Assembly: GCA_030268105.1 (NCBI GenBank)
Contig: BSDZ01000015.1
Location: 310,001-374,000, forward strand
Direction: 5' to 3'
Length of the DNA: 64,000 nt
Origin: Volvox africanus
Lineage: Eukaryota; Chlorophyta; Chlorophyceae; Chlamydomonadales; Volvocaceae
The notes beneath the pieces were generated by a model. It was not told where the DNA came from. It did no database searches and worked only from the letters and a program-made list of their open reading frames with translations. This document shows, in pieces, positions 42,698-55,603 of this stretch. Position numbers and translations under genes: made by a program. Positions within the stretch are counted from its first letter, which is position 1. Each line of letters opens with the position of its first letter.

Positions 42698-45392
42698 GAG
42701 GGGTTGCGAGCTGGGGCCTGGCGTTGTAGCTCAGGACTGGGATGTGAAGCTGGGGCTTGGGGCTGAGAGAGGGATGGGAGAGGGATGAGAGAGGGATGAG
42801 AGAGGGACCGCGGGCGGTGGGGTGGGTTCCTTTTAGAGCGTGTGCCGTTGCGCCGGTGTTCGTGATTCCACACTTAACAAGTCATATAAATGTGTACAGA
42901 GTGCAAAGGATTCATCTTTGTGCATATTGATATTTGAAGGGGGTTGACCCTCGAGCCCCGTGCCATCACAACCCGCGCATTACGTATTGCCCAAGAAGAC
43001 TGACGCTGGATGGGTTATCCCGGGAGCATCATCCCGGATAACATCTAAGGATTGGGGGAAAGTTGGGGCATCTTCCAATCGGCACTTTCCTAAGTAAACA
43101 GGATGTAACAGCATGAGGAGGCGCTACACTGGACGGCTGGCGCTGCAATACGCGGAGGAGGCACGTGTCGTACATGATACCCACCATGGCTGATAATGGC
43201 ACTGTGTAAGGCCTGCTAAAATACTGCCATTTGCCCTCAGGGACGTGAGGGGTTGCTGAAAGCAATGAACATGAGGGAGCTGGCTTCCGGGACCCCCCGG
43301 GATCATCTCTTAAGGGGCGGTTTTAATGTTACGTACTTCTGTATTTGGGTAGGGTACGGGGAACTTTTATGGTATGGAGGGTAGCACTTTGGGCATGCAT
43401 TATAAATGTCATCGTGCTCTGCATTCGAAACACCGGCCGGGATGCATTAGCTTCCAGATTCAAATCAAACGCATAAAAATGTTGAGGAATCGAGATAGTG
43501 TAGTATATATCATGGTGTATGTACCGCATATTTCGGTTTGTAACTGTTGAGTTGTGTGCGGTGCAAACCGTATTGCATTGCGTCAACAGTTACGGCTATT
43601 GACGCCGGCTGAGTCAAAGGAGATCGATATTCATTTTGGCCACTTAGCCATGTTCTGTGTGGATGGTCTAGGGGGCCGATTGGTGGGGGTTCGCTGGCGG
43701 CCGGATGCGTTCCTACCTCAACCGCTGCGACTGAGTAGTGCCCACACGGCATTGCCGTTGCTGCTGACGGATGCCGCTGTGACGGGGGATGGAGCGGACA
43801 GTGCAAAGAAACGGGGAATGGGGCTATGTGTGCCCAACGTGTTTGCAGTCCTGCAGGAGTCAAAGGAGATGGGGCTAGGACTGGTGGAGGACTGGTTGAT
43901 ACCACCGTCTGGTGTCAGGGCGCGTGCGTGGTGGTGAATGTCGGCCGGTGTTGGGAGTAGTGAGGCCTTCGAGGGAGCCCTCGGCTAGGCTGCGTTTCGG
44001 TAAGTTGATTGCTCATGGCTAGAACTGCGACTCCGAAACTCTAGAGGACCTGAGAAGGTCTGGAATGCTTGGCGACTCGAGGAAGGTAGGTGGTGTGCAC
44101 TGACAGGTGCCGAGGTGTGTCAGGTGCAACTAGGTCTACTACTGCGGGAAGGCGTGGGTAAGCTGGGTCCACGCAAGGACAGTGGCAAAAAAACATCCAG
44201 CCAAGCAGGCGAACATTGTAAACACATTTTGGTAGGGCGATACCTGGACTGCAGCTCGCTGCATCTATTGGCGTATGGTAGGGAAATTCCATGTAACGTC
44301 GTAATGATGGTTGAATTTTGTACAACAGCTGTGAAGTGAGGGAGTTATTGCAGTACCGTCTTGGTCAGCGGTACTGTGTCTGATGCCCTGCTTTGTGCTT
44401 TTGGAGACAGTGTTGCGGTGGGAGGATTAATGCGGTACTTGCCCTCACGACGGCGTCGCTGGATCTTTAATGCATACGTGTGCAGCGTCAGGTGCATGGC
44501 TCAGGTGGTTTTGAAACTGGTACCTTATTAATGTACAGCTAATTGCATTTGTTGTTTCTTCATTGAGCTGTATGGCGCCAGGCACAGAATGCCAGGTTGT
44601 TTCCTCCAATCTAACGGAACGTGTGAGCTCGCCCCGGTGATGGGTTCTTGCCCAACAGAGGACTTGGTTATGCCTTGTCTGTTTGTGTGGCCATGCAATT
44701 GTTACGGGGGCGTATAATACCTTACCGGTGAAGATGCATGGCAGACTCTCAGTGTTACATCGCGACCGTATACAATCACAGGTAGATGTACACAATGCCC
44801 ATTAAATGCCGACCATTCCCCGGAGATACCTGCGCTTGTTCGTCAACCGCGTATCACCCTACCCCAGTATATATTTAAATAAATTCATCAAATAATACAT
44901 GCGCTGCCAAGACGTCCAGTCTGAGACCGAGAAAATCACCGTGGAAAATAATGCGTCCACTGACGGTCACGGCAGAAGTAAAACCTTCAAGCACACACAC
45001 ACAGAGCACGAGTGCCCTGTGTCTCTCCAGCCTCGCTGTGGCGGTGAGTCCATTTTCATGCCTCTCCTCTCTCACACGCCCAGAGCACACGTACACATGC
45101 ATACACGCACACAAATACTCGCGCTATCTAATTGAAGCCGCACACACGCACGTAGATCTTTCTCTTGTTCCCCCTTCAGCTCTCATTCCTGACGTCCGTA
45201 TCCACCCATATTCGCCACCCCACAAGATCAAGACCCTCAGCCTTCACGAGACGTAGAGGCTGAAGGTGTACACTACACCTCACAGCGCAGATGTGACCTC
45301 GTCTGATCAAGTCAATAGCAAACTGTGCTCTTAACCCTCTTTTCTGTCTTCTAACTTTACCAGCCCCTAAGCCATTGCTCTAAAACCAAGCC
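42662..45392. repeat. Inversion-duplicated block B, copy 2
   Basis: Inverted partner of 7196-9926, 2731 bp in both. It carries the 3' end and 3' flank of the SppA gene, including the stop codon at 45357-45359. No independent gene was seen in it. Confidence 0.9.
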
Positions 45393-48300
45393 CGCATCTT
45401 GAAGGCCCTCAGACAAAAAACCATTTTCGTCATCGCTATCAGCGGTGACAGCCCTGCCGCCACTCATGGCTCCTCCCATCAAGGCGCCGCTGCTACAACC
45501 GACTGACAGGGGGTCAACTTCAGTCAGCAAGTAGGCACACCGACCGGGCTGTAGCACCGCCGCCATCGTCAAGGCCTGCTGTGCGACTAAGCCCAGCGCT
45601 GGCAGAGCCGTGGCGGCGGCTCCAGCGGCGGTATTAGCCATTGACCCCTCCACCGCCGTCGCCGCCGTTGAAGCCAAGGTGGCAGCGCCAGTTGCTACTG
45701 CCAGAGCTTGTCCCGGCGACTGCCCCCGAAGAAGCCCCAATAGCACTGCGCCCACCATAGCACCTCCACCTGGACGGCAAGAAAGGAAGACGAGGCAATC
45801 GAGGGGATGAGAGTGAAAATGAAAATTCGTTGATGTCCCGCCACTGGCCCTGCCATTGAACCAAGGTTGGCGCTCCTGCCCCGCCCGCCCCATTCTGCTC
45901 CACTCCTAACCCCCAACTCACCCAGCAGCACCGTGGGTGAGGGCCTAACCTTGCCCAACTCCAACACCGTGACCTTCTCGTCCGCTGGGATGCCTGCCGC
46001 GTGACGAGCCAGGGAGACGGCGCGGTGGATACCACCCAGGGCGTCTACAAGCTGGACCTGCGGGATGAATGCAATTGAGAGCGATGGGAGGAGGATGGGA
46101 GGCACGGATACATCGGCAGCTGTGCGTGACGCGCAGTGTTAGGGTTTGGTGACAAGGGGAGATCGGTAAAAAACAGGCTCCTGGCTCGCAAGGGCTCCAC
46201 TGGCTGCACAGTGCACACTTGTCGAAGTAAGGTGTGATCTGCCTCCCGCCCATGCTAGGAGGCTGGAATAAAGAAACTGAATGGAATAAACCTGGATCCA
46301 AATACCGAATCTCTAGAAAATTGGCGAATGAGCCAAATCCAGCCGTTTTTGGGGGAGGGGGAGGGGGAGGGCAGGGTAAGGGAATGGCGAATACACTAGT
46401 CAGGCCACTGCACGGTGATAACTTGTCATTTCTGGAGGCGAAATGAGCGACGCACAGCCATGTGGAGGTGGAGGTGGAGGTGGTGAAGGGAAGGAGGTGC
46501 ACAAGGATGCGGGAAGCCTCACCTTCCGAGCCGCCCCTCCTGACCACACCCTCCCCTGCGCCACCCGCTGCATGTCCTCCACCTCCATTCCCCTGGAGGC
46601 GGCCGCCTTGTTGCGGAAGGACGCGTAGGCGTGCCGGGCAGAGGCGTCAAAGAGCTCCTCCTCCTGCACCCCGGAGGTTTCAAGAAGGGGGACGCCAATA
46701 CGAAATATATGTACATATTTACATGGGTGGTTCGAAGAAAATGCAAGTGAATGAAAAAGATTGGGTAAGCAAATAGATGTACAACATGGGGATGAATGAA
46801 AATGATCCTCTTTGCCTACTCACTCCCTCTCGCCCCTCCTCCCTCTCGCCCCTCCTCCCTCTCGCCCATCCTCCCTCTCGCCCATCCTCCCTCTCGCCCA
46901 TCCTCCCTCTCGCCTCCTTGTCTTCGATAAATTCCCCTACCCTCCCCCCTTCCGAGGTTCCCGCCGTACCTCCTCAGAGAAGCCCTGGTTGTCCGCCAGC
47001 AGCTTGGCGAATCGGCCCCAACTGATCAGCTCTTTGTGGTACCTGCGTGTGTGCATGGGAGGGTGACAGGGAAAGGGCCATACGGACCAGAGGTCGTGGG
47101 GGCAGGTGAAGGTTACGGACTTGGTCGCGAATGCTTCCCGCCGTGAATATGCTCAAGGTATAGGGAGCGCTTCACACCTCCACCCCCACACACATATCCG
47201 CACCCAATTTTGGAGTACAGCTCCGCCAGGTTGAATTTGCCCGTCACCACGCCGATGGATCCGGTGATGGTCAGAGGTTCGGCCACGATGGCCCTAAGAG
47301 CGGCATGACGACGGAACGGCGAGAAAAGGAGGGTTAGGATTAGAAAGGATATCCCGCAGAGGCTGGGAAATGGACGGACCGACCCACGGGTCAAATGGAA
47401 CCCCTAACGGGCGGTGCGTTGCTCACTCAGCAAAAATCGGTCACGCATGCCGACGACATGCTGCCCGTACACGTCGGGCACGCCCTCACTTCCAACCCTG
47501 TAATTTATGATGCTCATGCTTGCCATATTTTTCTTGATTGATATATTATCATATGGTTCATAACATGTATTTACTTAACCGACGTTCATGTACGTCAGAA
47601 ACAAGGAGCTCATACCCGCCACCTCCCCGCCTTCTTCCCCGCCTTCTTCCCCGCCCCGCGCCCCTCCCCAGGCCTTCCCTGGCCCCTACCTCGCTGCCAT
47701 GGCCATGTAATAGCCCCCGCTGGCTGCAACGTCAGCCATGGAAGCGATGACCGGCTTGACCGCGTCCAGCTGCCGGATCTCCCGCCAAATCAGGTCGGCG
47801 GATAGGGCGTCGCCTCCAGGGGAGTCCACCCGGAGGACCACTGCCGCCACCGACTTGTCCCTTCGGGGAGGGATCATTCGAAGGAAGGAGGTGAGGGAGG
47901 TGAGGGAGGTGAGGGAGGTGAGGGAGGTGAGGGAGGTGAGGGAGGTGAGGGAGGTGAGGGAGGTGAGGGAGGTGGCGGGGTGACGGGGTAACGTCAAAAA
48001 GGCGAGTACTGAAACTGAAGGAGCTGCTGTAATCTATAACAGCCATATGGTGGGGTATAGCATGCATCGGGATGGCGTTGTCGGAGGGGATGTGGGAATA
48101 GGGGAATAAGAACCCCTTACAAATCTTTCCCTAAGCAATAAGCCCCGCAAGGCATGCAGGGCCTTTCACGGACCACCTGGACCCCTCCCCTCCCTCCTGC
48201 AGGCCATAGCTCCGCACGCTGCACACTCACTTGGCAAGCGCCCGGAGCTTCGGAATGACGCCATCGGGGGTAATAGCAGCCCCAGTAGACTTGCCTGTGG

Positions 48301-51300
48301 TATGGCATTACCACATCTACGATCCTCAGTAATTTGGCAGAAATTTTCCAGAACATCTATAGAGCAGTTGACACTTGGGAGTCATGAAGAGCAGATGTAA
48401 CTAGATGTAATCACGGGCGCAACCGCAAACATCACAAAGATGCGTTGAAAATGGACACTACTGCACTGCTGCTAGCGTATAAATGCTGCTGAAGGGCCCC
48501 AATATCTCCACCACATCTGGCTGTAATAACCCACAGTATCGCGATTTTGTTTTCCTTTCCACCACCCACCCACGATGGCGCCCGCCGTCCTCAGCACCAC
48601 GATGCGCTTCTTTCCGCCCGCCAGCCCGAATGCAGACGGGCTGACTGATGCGTATTTGCGCAGCCCCACCCGCCGGAGCGGCGCCGCCAGCGTTTTCTCG
48701 CGCTTCTCCTTTTCCTTCTCAGATTCCCCTTCCCTGGGTCGCAAGCCTGCGGGCGGTCGTAGCGGGGGTGAACACCAGCACATGGATACCACCGGAACCA
48801 GAACCTGTGCGAAAGACCCAGGTTTCCTGAATGCGAGCAAGAGCTCGAGTGAGGGTGCGCGGGGTGCGCGGGGGTTCTGCCAGGAGAAGGAACAGAGACA
48901 CTCAATCAGAGGATCAACACATGGCGGAGGATACTGCGGCCACATAACCCCTGGTAAAGGAATTTTGTTACTCCATCATCCTCCTGAAACCCCGTGTCGT
49001 GTTTGCTAACCCCGTACCCCCCCGCCCAACCAAGCCCCCCCACCTGTCGTCCTCATCTTCAGCTCCTCCAATAGCTGATCCTCGTACCACAGATCTGTCA
49101 CCCAACCCCCCGACTTGAACTTATCCATGTCGTACACTCCCTCCTCCATAAATGCCACAACCTCCTGAGGTGTCCAGGTTGCCAGTGCGCCGCGGATGGA
49201 AGATAGTTGGCAGCGGGTACAACGTTTCGAGCCCCCACAGACATCCAAGATTAACGACAGATAGATGCACATACAGACCGGCAACACTACTTATCCTGTA
49301 CCTCGTAAACCTAGTTGCCCCTTCGCGCAGTGCCGTCAAGAACAACCGGAGCAGGTCATTGCTGCAAATGAATGGAAAATTGGAAAACCCAATGGCAACC
49401 GAGTATATCAGCCAAAACGGCCACAAACCATTACCCTGCCCCGCCCCGCCCCGCTCCGCAGCTTTTGGTTAATAGCACCTGATAGTACTTGGGATCACAA
49501 TCGCCCTCTTCGCCAACCCCCCCCCAACATCCCTTCCCCGGCTTCGCGCATCATCTCTCTGAATATATTCACCCAAGTAGCCCGCTCCATTCCCCTGCTA
49601 TTACCACATACGCTCTTCCTCCCTCTCTTTCTCGACGCAGCGCACATCCGCCCCCTTGTCCGCGCTCACCTCCCGCGTCTTCCCTCGAGCAGCTGCGACT
49701 TGACGAAGAAACTCCTCCACCACATCCTCCTGCGGGGTACGGTGGTGGTGGTGAGCGGTGCGCCGAACGCGGGAGTGTTGAAGGGTGGAGTAGCAAATGG
49801 AAACGTGAGGGGCAGCTGCACGTCAGGAGGGGGCGCCCCGCGCGTCTGTTGTGTCCCTGTGTCCCTCCCCTCCTCCCTGGTTCCTTTCTTCTCTCTCTCC
49901 CTCTCTGTGAACCCACCGACCATCCACCCACCCACCCACCCGCCAACCCAAGCATTACCCTCGTGTCTTAGTTCTACTTTTGGTGGTTTCATTGCCCATT
50001 CCTGTCTCCCCATCCCGTATGCACGCTGCCACCGTGCTCAGCACCAGCACGTATAAAGGGTAACACATTCACCCAGGCTACACGTACAGATATACACATA
50101 CACGTACACATACCATATTACGAAGCCAACACATACACGCACCTGGATTGCCGATAGCTGCTCTCGCTGCTCCGGCGCCATGTCTCTCCGAAGCAGCTGG
50201 TCCCCCGCGCTCTTGTACGCGCCGATTCGCTTCACCTGCGGCTCCACTCCCACCTTGTCCAGCACACCGCGAAGGAACGCACCTGAGGGGGGTGGGGAAA
50301 CCCGACTGAGTGTGAAAGCGCCGTTGGGGGAAAACAGAACCTCACACGGAGAATTAAGACCTGTACCGACTGACGCCCGTGTCGAGATCCAGGAAGCGGG
50401 GGAGCGAATGGAGAGAAGGCAAGGGGGGCCAAGAAGCGATGGCAGAGAGGCTGGACGGGCGGGGCGGGGCGAAGTAGAATGACGTAGCCGGGGTCCCACA
50501 GCACACTTTACGTCATGAACCATATCGTACCTCCCACTCTATCCCTTAAATATGGACCCCGTGTTCACTAATCCTCGCCGTCCTCTCCGTAGTTGCCTCA
50601 GTCCCAGCCAGTCATTCGCGCACCTCCCGTTACAAATCCCCTCAGGCTGAGGTACGCGGTGGGCGGTGCGTAGATTTCGGAGCAAGCGGTGGCCAGGTAA
50701 TACTCCTTCTCCGCGCCCTGCTTCATCCAGGCAACCACGTACTTGCCGGAGGAGCGGAAGTAGTCAATGTGCCTGGAGGTCAAGACCGGGGGCCCGGGTT
50801 TATTACAAGGGCGCGAGGGTGGGCGCAATCATTCGGTTTCAGCCTTTGCAAGTAAAACAAACATAATCCAAGGAGGGAGATCTTGGGGAGAGGGGGGAAG
50901 AGCCGGAGGGGGGAGATCGTGGGGGGAGCCGGAGAAACGCGTGAGACTGAAGACTGTACGAATATGCGGCGCGCACATACACAGAATGGTATGGATATTT
51001 GCCTAATTACAAGGTCCGCAGCCGCTGGTTCGGTGTTTCTGAACGCAGCTGATGGGCACTCAGCGGAGCGGTCATAGAGGCCCGCCGAGTAAGATGGTTA
51101 AGTAGGGCATGAAGCTAAGCCGTGCAGGCTTTACACTTACACCCCCTGTTACACCGAAATGGAATCCCGCGAACACACACCTTCCGTTTTCTTTCCATGC
51201 CGGGTTCTGGACCTCTGTACTCCCGACCTCACCTCTTGATTTCCTGCACCTTGCCCCATCCGATGCCGAGCGGCCCAATCTCAATGGCCACTCCCTGGAT

Positions 51301-52480
51301 TCGTGGATCCAGCGCCGCCTTCTGCAGCGCCCCGCACACTGCCGGGATTGACAGTCCCGAATCGAAGAACGAGCGGCTCTGGTCGCTCACCTCCCCTTCG
51401 AGCTGTGGGCAGTGGGGCCGGGGTGATGTGAAGGCATGAGATAAAAAAAGGTTACAGCGTGCATGAGCCCAAAGCTGTTCAGGGTGTGTACTGGGTGTGC
51501 TCGAACGTTTTGGGGATGCCCTCTATTAGATAGCCAATTTACAACAGTGCCCACAGAAAACCGATATTCGTTGGAAGGGCCCTTTGTCACATCTTTCCTT
51601 GCTGCTCAGCTCCCTCCCTGCCACAGCGCTGATCGCCAGACTGATCGTCCCCATCCGGTAGTTGCCAATATGTCTGTCTGGCGGGGTTGGCATTCACATT
51701 GAACGTAGCGGTGATCGGCATACATACAACACGCAAGGACAGGACACGCATACATACATCTATAGACGACGCCCAAAGGCCCCACACTGCCTCATCTTAC
51801 CGTGAACGTCAGGACCGAGTCCTTTTTGAACCGGCGCCAGGGCAGCGCGAACGCCAGCTTGAGGTTGGTCCAAAAGCGGTCCCTCTCGGTGGGCGCATTG
51901 AAGGGGAGCTCCTCGCCTTCCAGGACCACGGCAGGGAATGCCGCAACGCCGCGAGCTGGTGGTACCGCAGGGGCCGTGGCTGTGTCGTCCAGCTGCACAT
52001 CGCACCAGGAGAAACATCGGGAACAGAAGGGAGAATAGAATACACATGCATGCGTGACATACATCTTAGCGAATGACAGCGAATCCAATTGCGCCTTGAG
52101 TGACTTGCATCATGCTTATGAGCCATATAGACGCCACAGCAGCAGAGCTCAGGAAACCTGACCCTCTCGCGCAGAGGTACGAGCGCCGTGCTGCTCCGTA
52201 CACGCCGTGCTGCTCCCTGAATAAAGGCGCCGTCGCAGTCTGTCCCCCAACACTCAAATGCCCAACCGCTGTACTATACCTGTGGATCCGTCGGGCCACT
52301 GCTGTTGGCTGCGGCTGCCTCCTGCTGGCTAACTGTCACAATGGAGCTGGAAGTGCCATCCGATTGTTGCTCAGCGTGACAGCGCAAAGCGTCACCACGG
52401 TGAAGTGCGCGGTGGTAGCAGGGGCTCCGTAGATGCTGTGGCAGGTTGCTCACAGCGGGATGACGTGGCAGCAGCAAGCC
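45357..52480 (-). CDS. SPPA1: SppA, thylakoid signal peptide peptidase / protease IV
   Basis: Minus exons that fit in phase: 51992-51801, 51402-51233, 50772-50624, 50282-50143, 49729-49670, 49164-49044, 48746-48570, 48294-48231, 47860-47690, 47293-47204, 47042-46970, 46663-46523, 46057-45922 and 45769-45357. An N-terminal exon (about 52460-52280, arginine and serine rich, transit-peptide-like) precedes them; the start codon was not found. The N-terminal SppA domain has [32 protein letters not shown] and [19 protein letters not shown]. The C-terminal domain has [17 protein letters not shown] and [11 protein letters not shown] with the catalytic Ser, then [20 protein letters not shown] and VAQGRVWSG. 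The plant homologue is a light-responsive membrane-bound serine protease of thylakoids. The last exon adds an Ala/Gly-rich tail of about 130 residues whose final codons lie in block B. Confidence 0.88.
46824..46915. repeat. 16-bp minisatellite in an SppA intron
   Basis: About five to six copies of CCCTCTCGCCCATCCT and variants, in the intron between exons 47042-46970 and 46663-46523. Confidence 0.85.
47887..47974. repeat. 9-bp minisatellite (GAGGTGAGG)n next to an SppA splice acceptor
   Basis: About nine to ten copies. In gene sense it reads CCTCACCTC repeats, i.e. a long pyrimidine tract ending about 25 bp before the acceptor of exon 47860-47690. Length changes could affect splicing. Confidence 0.85.
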
Positions 52481-53356
52481 TCCTGCTGATGAGGGCCGAG
52501 GGAGGAAAATGGGAAAGGTGCTGTCAGATTTTCAGCTGCGGATTATAGCTTGTGTTGCACAGCATAGCACAGCACAGCACAGCCACAGAGAAACAGGGGC
52601 CCGGTAATTGGAGCCCACGTCCAGGATCAAGATAGGGGAAGAGGGAGATGGGGAAGCTGTGCAGCAAAACGTGCTCACTGTTCCGTTTGCCAGACCCACG
52701 ACTAGCTGGAATCCAGCTGGGACGAGGTTGCGCGCAAAGCACTGCCATGGCTTAACCCCAACTCGCCGAGTCTGGGATTCGAAACCTCTGCCCTGTACCC
52801 GCCGACCTGTGCGCTGTACTGCGCGACCTTCCAAGGTAACCCAGTGCCACCTGGGCAGGGCCCGTCGAGCAAGCAAACAATACCTTGGCATCGCGTCGCA
52901 GGAAAGAGCCTATAAGTTGAAATGGCGACGCCAACAGGCGCACCGGGTCGACAGTTAACGTTCATCGACATCTGTCGCAACCGGTATGTCACAGCTTGAA
53001 GTAACTAACGAACCCTAGCGTTGCTGGCGCTGGACTATAATCTCGCGATAGGAAAAGCCAAGTTGCAAGGCCGCAATCAGTAGTCCAATATCTCCTTCCA
53101 GTACCGTATGAAGGTTTGGAGCGTTTCAGAACCTGACCTTAATTTATTATGTACTGATCTTTAAGTTAAACATTGGTCATGGCATAAAGCTCTAATGATC
53201 CGTACGTGGGACTTGCGTGGTTCCGCGAAATGTCGTCCAACGTACGGAACAGAAAAATGACTGACAGACTCACGTAGCAAGTTGTAAATGTGTAACACCA
53301 AGATACCCGGAAACCATTTTATCATTTAAGTTAACTTTAAATTGGCTAATTCAAAA
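52481..53356. other. Divergent promoter region between SppA and the rhodanese gene
   Basis: The two genes point away from each other, so both promoters and the unresolved first part of SppA should lie here. A GCACA repeat (52557-52582) is the only simple repeat. No further gene was recognised. Confidence 0.45.
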
Positions 53357-54851
53357 ATGCTTGCACGGAGCACGTTCTCGAGACACATCATACCGAAGGC
53401 GTGCCCAACACTCTATGCGACCCCGTAGGTTCATTTATACTTGATAAAATTCGCTGCGCTTTGGATCTTGCGCTAAACCCTTGCCTCCGCAGACATGCTC
53501 TCCGAGCCGGTCGTTCAATCCATGTGGCTCGCGCCGTTCAGTACAAAGATGCCATGCCTTCTGAGGCACATCTACTGCTTCAGGATGAAGGATGCAAATA
53601 TTTGGATGTCCGGTGAGTTGCAGACTATGTTAGTAGTCTCAAGGGATCTAATTGCTACCACGATTTGGAAAGGCGACAAAATACCCATTAGCCTTCCACC
53701 AGACCCATGTATCAAACTTTGTACCAGCAACAAGAACTATTGGTATTCTAGCTCCTCATATATGCATTGCAAAGAACTACACCAGAGCGCATAGCATACC
53801 GGCATGACTCAAGGTAGGTAGCGTTTTCCCATACCACAGCAGTGCCACCTCGGCTAGCGGTCGTGCCCCCGGTGCAAGCCTGCCTTTTACATTGCCCATG
53901 TCCCGTCTGATTGTCATGGTTCGTTTGCGGACTATGCGTGCAGCACTGCTGAGGAGTACGCTGCCGGTCACGCCCCCTCCGCAACTAATGTGCCTGTGGT
54001 GTTCCTGGGTTCCGGCATGTCCCCCAACCCCGCCTTCCTGTCGGAGGTTCAACGAATTTTCCCAAAGAAGGACGAGTCGCTGCTAGTGGTGAGATAAGAG
54101 GACTTTTGCGGGAGAGGGATATAAGAAGTTAATCAGACACTAGACGAGAGAATCAGCGAACTAAATCGAAACCAGTGAGAATGTGGGTTGACCGGCGGGG
54201 GACGGCCTTCCGCTTCTGGGCCTTCACTGTGGGGCGCAGGTAAGCGCAGGAAACATGATACAGTATCCTCTCACTAAACCGGACTTGGTCCCGTTATGTA
54301 CCTCCAAGGCCCCCAAAACCCAAACATTTTACCAATTGCTTTGAAGAAGGGGGGTAAATGTTCGCAACCTGCAAAACGTTAGGAAGCAACATAATGCTGG
54401 GTTGTTGGCTGTGCTACGTCTACCTGAATCTATTCGAATATGAATTTGAGGGCTGAGGACGTCTTGGTGCTCGTGGTTCCTCATTCACAGGGTTGCAAAT
54501 CGGGCCGGCGGTCTTTAATGGCCATTGAACAATTATCGCAGGTAATCTAACCACTTTGGAGGGCATTAGGAGTTATGAAGAGAATAGAATCATCGGAAGT
54601 CGGGGTTTTGAAGGCAACCAAAATTCAGTGTGTTGTTTTTCTGGACCTTTCATCTCTTGGGTGCATGACGGACGAACGTCCGTGATGCACCTAACGCCAC
54701 CACTACCGTCGCCACCACAACTGAAAATTCCACTGCCACGTCTCTTCCGCCAACGTCCCCGAGAAAACCTTAGGTGGGCTACTGCAAACTGGTGAACCTG
54801 ACCGGTGGCTTCGACCTTTGGGCGGCTCAGGGCCTCCCAGTGGAGAAATAG
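53357..54851 (+). CDS. Single-domain rhodanese (sulfurtransferase), organelle-targeted
   Basis: Five exons fit perfectly in phase: 53357-53424, 53493-53612, 53944-54088, 54491-54541 and 54774-54851, giving 153 residues. The N-terminus (MLARSTFSRH) is rich in Ser, Arg and Thr and looks like a chloroplast or mitochondrial transit peptide. The rhodanese domain shows YKDAMPSEAHLLLQDEGC, LDVRTAEEYAAGHAPSATNV, the active-site loop GCKSGRRS with the catalytic Cys, and the final LTGGFDLWAAQGLPVEK. Such enzymes move sulfane sulfur from thiosulfate or persulfides; the plant counterparts are the small STR/SEN1-type proteins. A TGTAA signal follows 67 bp after the stop. The model rests on splice signals only. 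Confidence 0.88.
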
Positions 54852-54917
54852 AGGCGTCTGCGAACGTGAAATGGGCGGAAATGTTGTGCAGGGATTGGGT
54901 TAGGCTGCGTGCGCACA

Positions 54918-54922
54918 TGTAA
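54918..54922 (+). terminator. TGTAA polyadenylation signal of the rhodanese gene
   Basis: TGTAA, the usual polyadenylation signal in volvocine algae, 67 bp after the stop codon at 54849-54851. Confidence 0.6.
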
Positions 54923-55514
54923 ATTTGTCCCCGCGTGCCCACGACTTGGCAACTCAATATCGGCCACAGCGGATAGGAAGAAGGCAACGCTTTTGGGGTC
55001 GTGCTATGATGTGTCGGCGAAGGGGCATCAAATGCCCTAATGATAGGTGCACCAATGGCCCCATGGCTATTACATTGTGGGGTGCAGCGTGTGAGCCCGG
55101 GTGCAAAGATGCCCCGTGATGGACCCGCTGGGACGTAGGAGCATGCGGTGGGGGTGGGGGTGACCGTCGCTTATCGCAGTTAGTTATTTGTGTGACAGTG
55201 ATGGCATGCTTCCTGTAACCGACGTAGGGGCGTGTGGATAATTTTCGGGATGTCCACCAATAGAGTAGGGTATTGTCTACGTATGCGTAACCAATGCAGG
55301 ACGCTGCTGTCATGGGATGCTTAGGGCAGATCCCTTCTAATGGACCACGGAGAGAAGAGCATGGAAATTAGTGGTTCACGACATGTCAAGGAGCGCTATA
55401 CAGTACTTGCGGGCTCTTAAGCCAACTCTTTGACAGTCAACAGTTATAACAGGGAGGATTCATGGTCGTGTCACTTTTGATGTCGGGCGCTGCCCTGTTG
55501 CTCCCCCCTCTTAC

Positions 55515-55603
55515 CTCCATCAAAGTAATGTCGCTGCTGCGCACCGGTAACCTTAAGCCCTTCACGTCAGCGGCCTGTACTGGCTCCACCTGGATGCTGC
55601 CAC
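55515..55603 (-). other. Isolated exon-like segment, minus strand
   Basis: 89 bp between a good acceptor (ATTATCCAG) and a good donor (GTAAGA), reading GGSIQVEPVQAADVKGLRLP and VRSSDITLME. It looks like a real internal exon, but no partner exons were found on the same strand, so it may be a gene relic. Confidence 0.35.

Noticed and set aside
45695..46105. Alternative SppA ending that reads through to a stop at 45695
   Set aside because: It needs an intron to be retained and gives a Trp-rich tail. The donor after 45922 and acceptor at 45769 give a phase-correct, longer and more protein-like ending.
49265..50056. 263-codon plus-strand ORF
   Set aside because: Covers SppA exons and introns in antisense; Pro/Ser/Leu-rich and without any motif.
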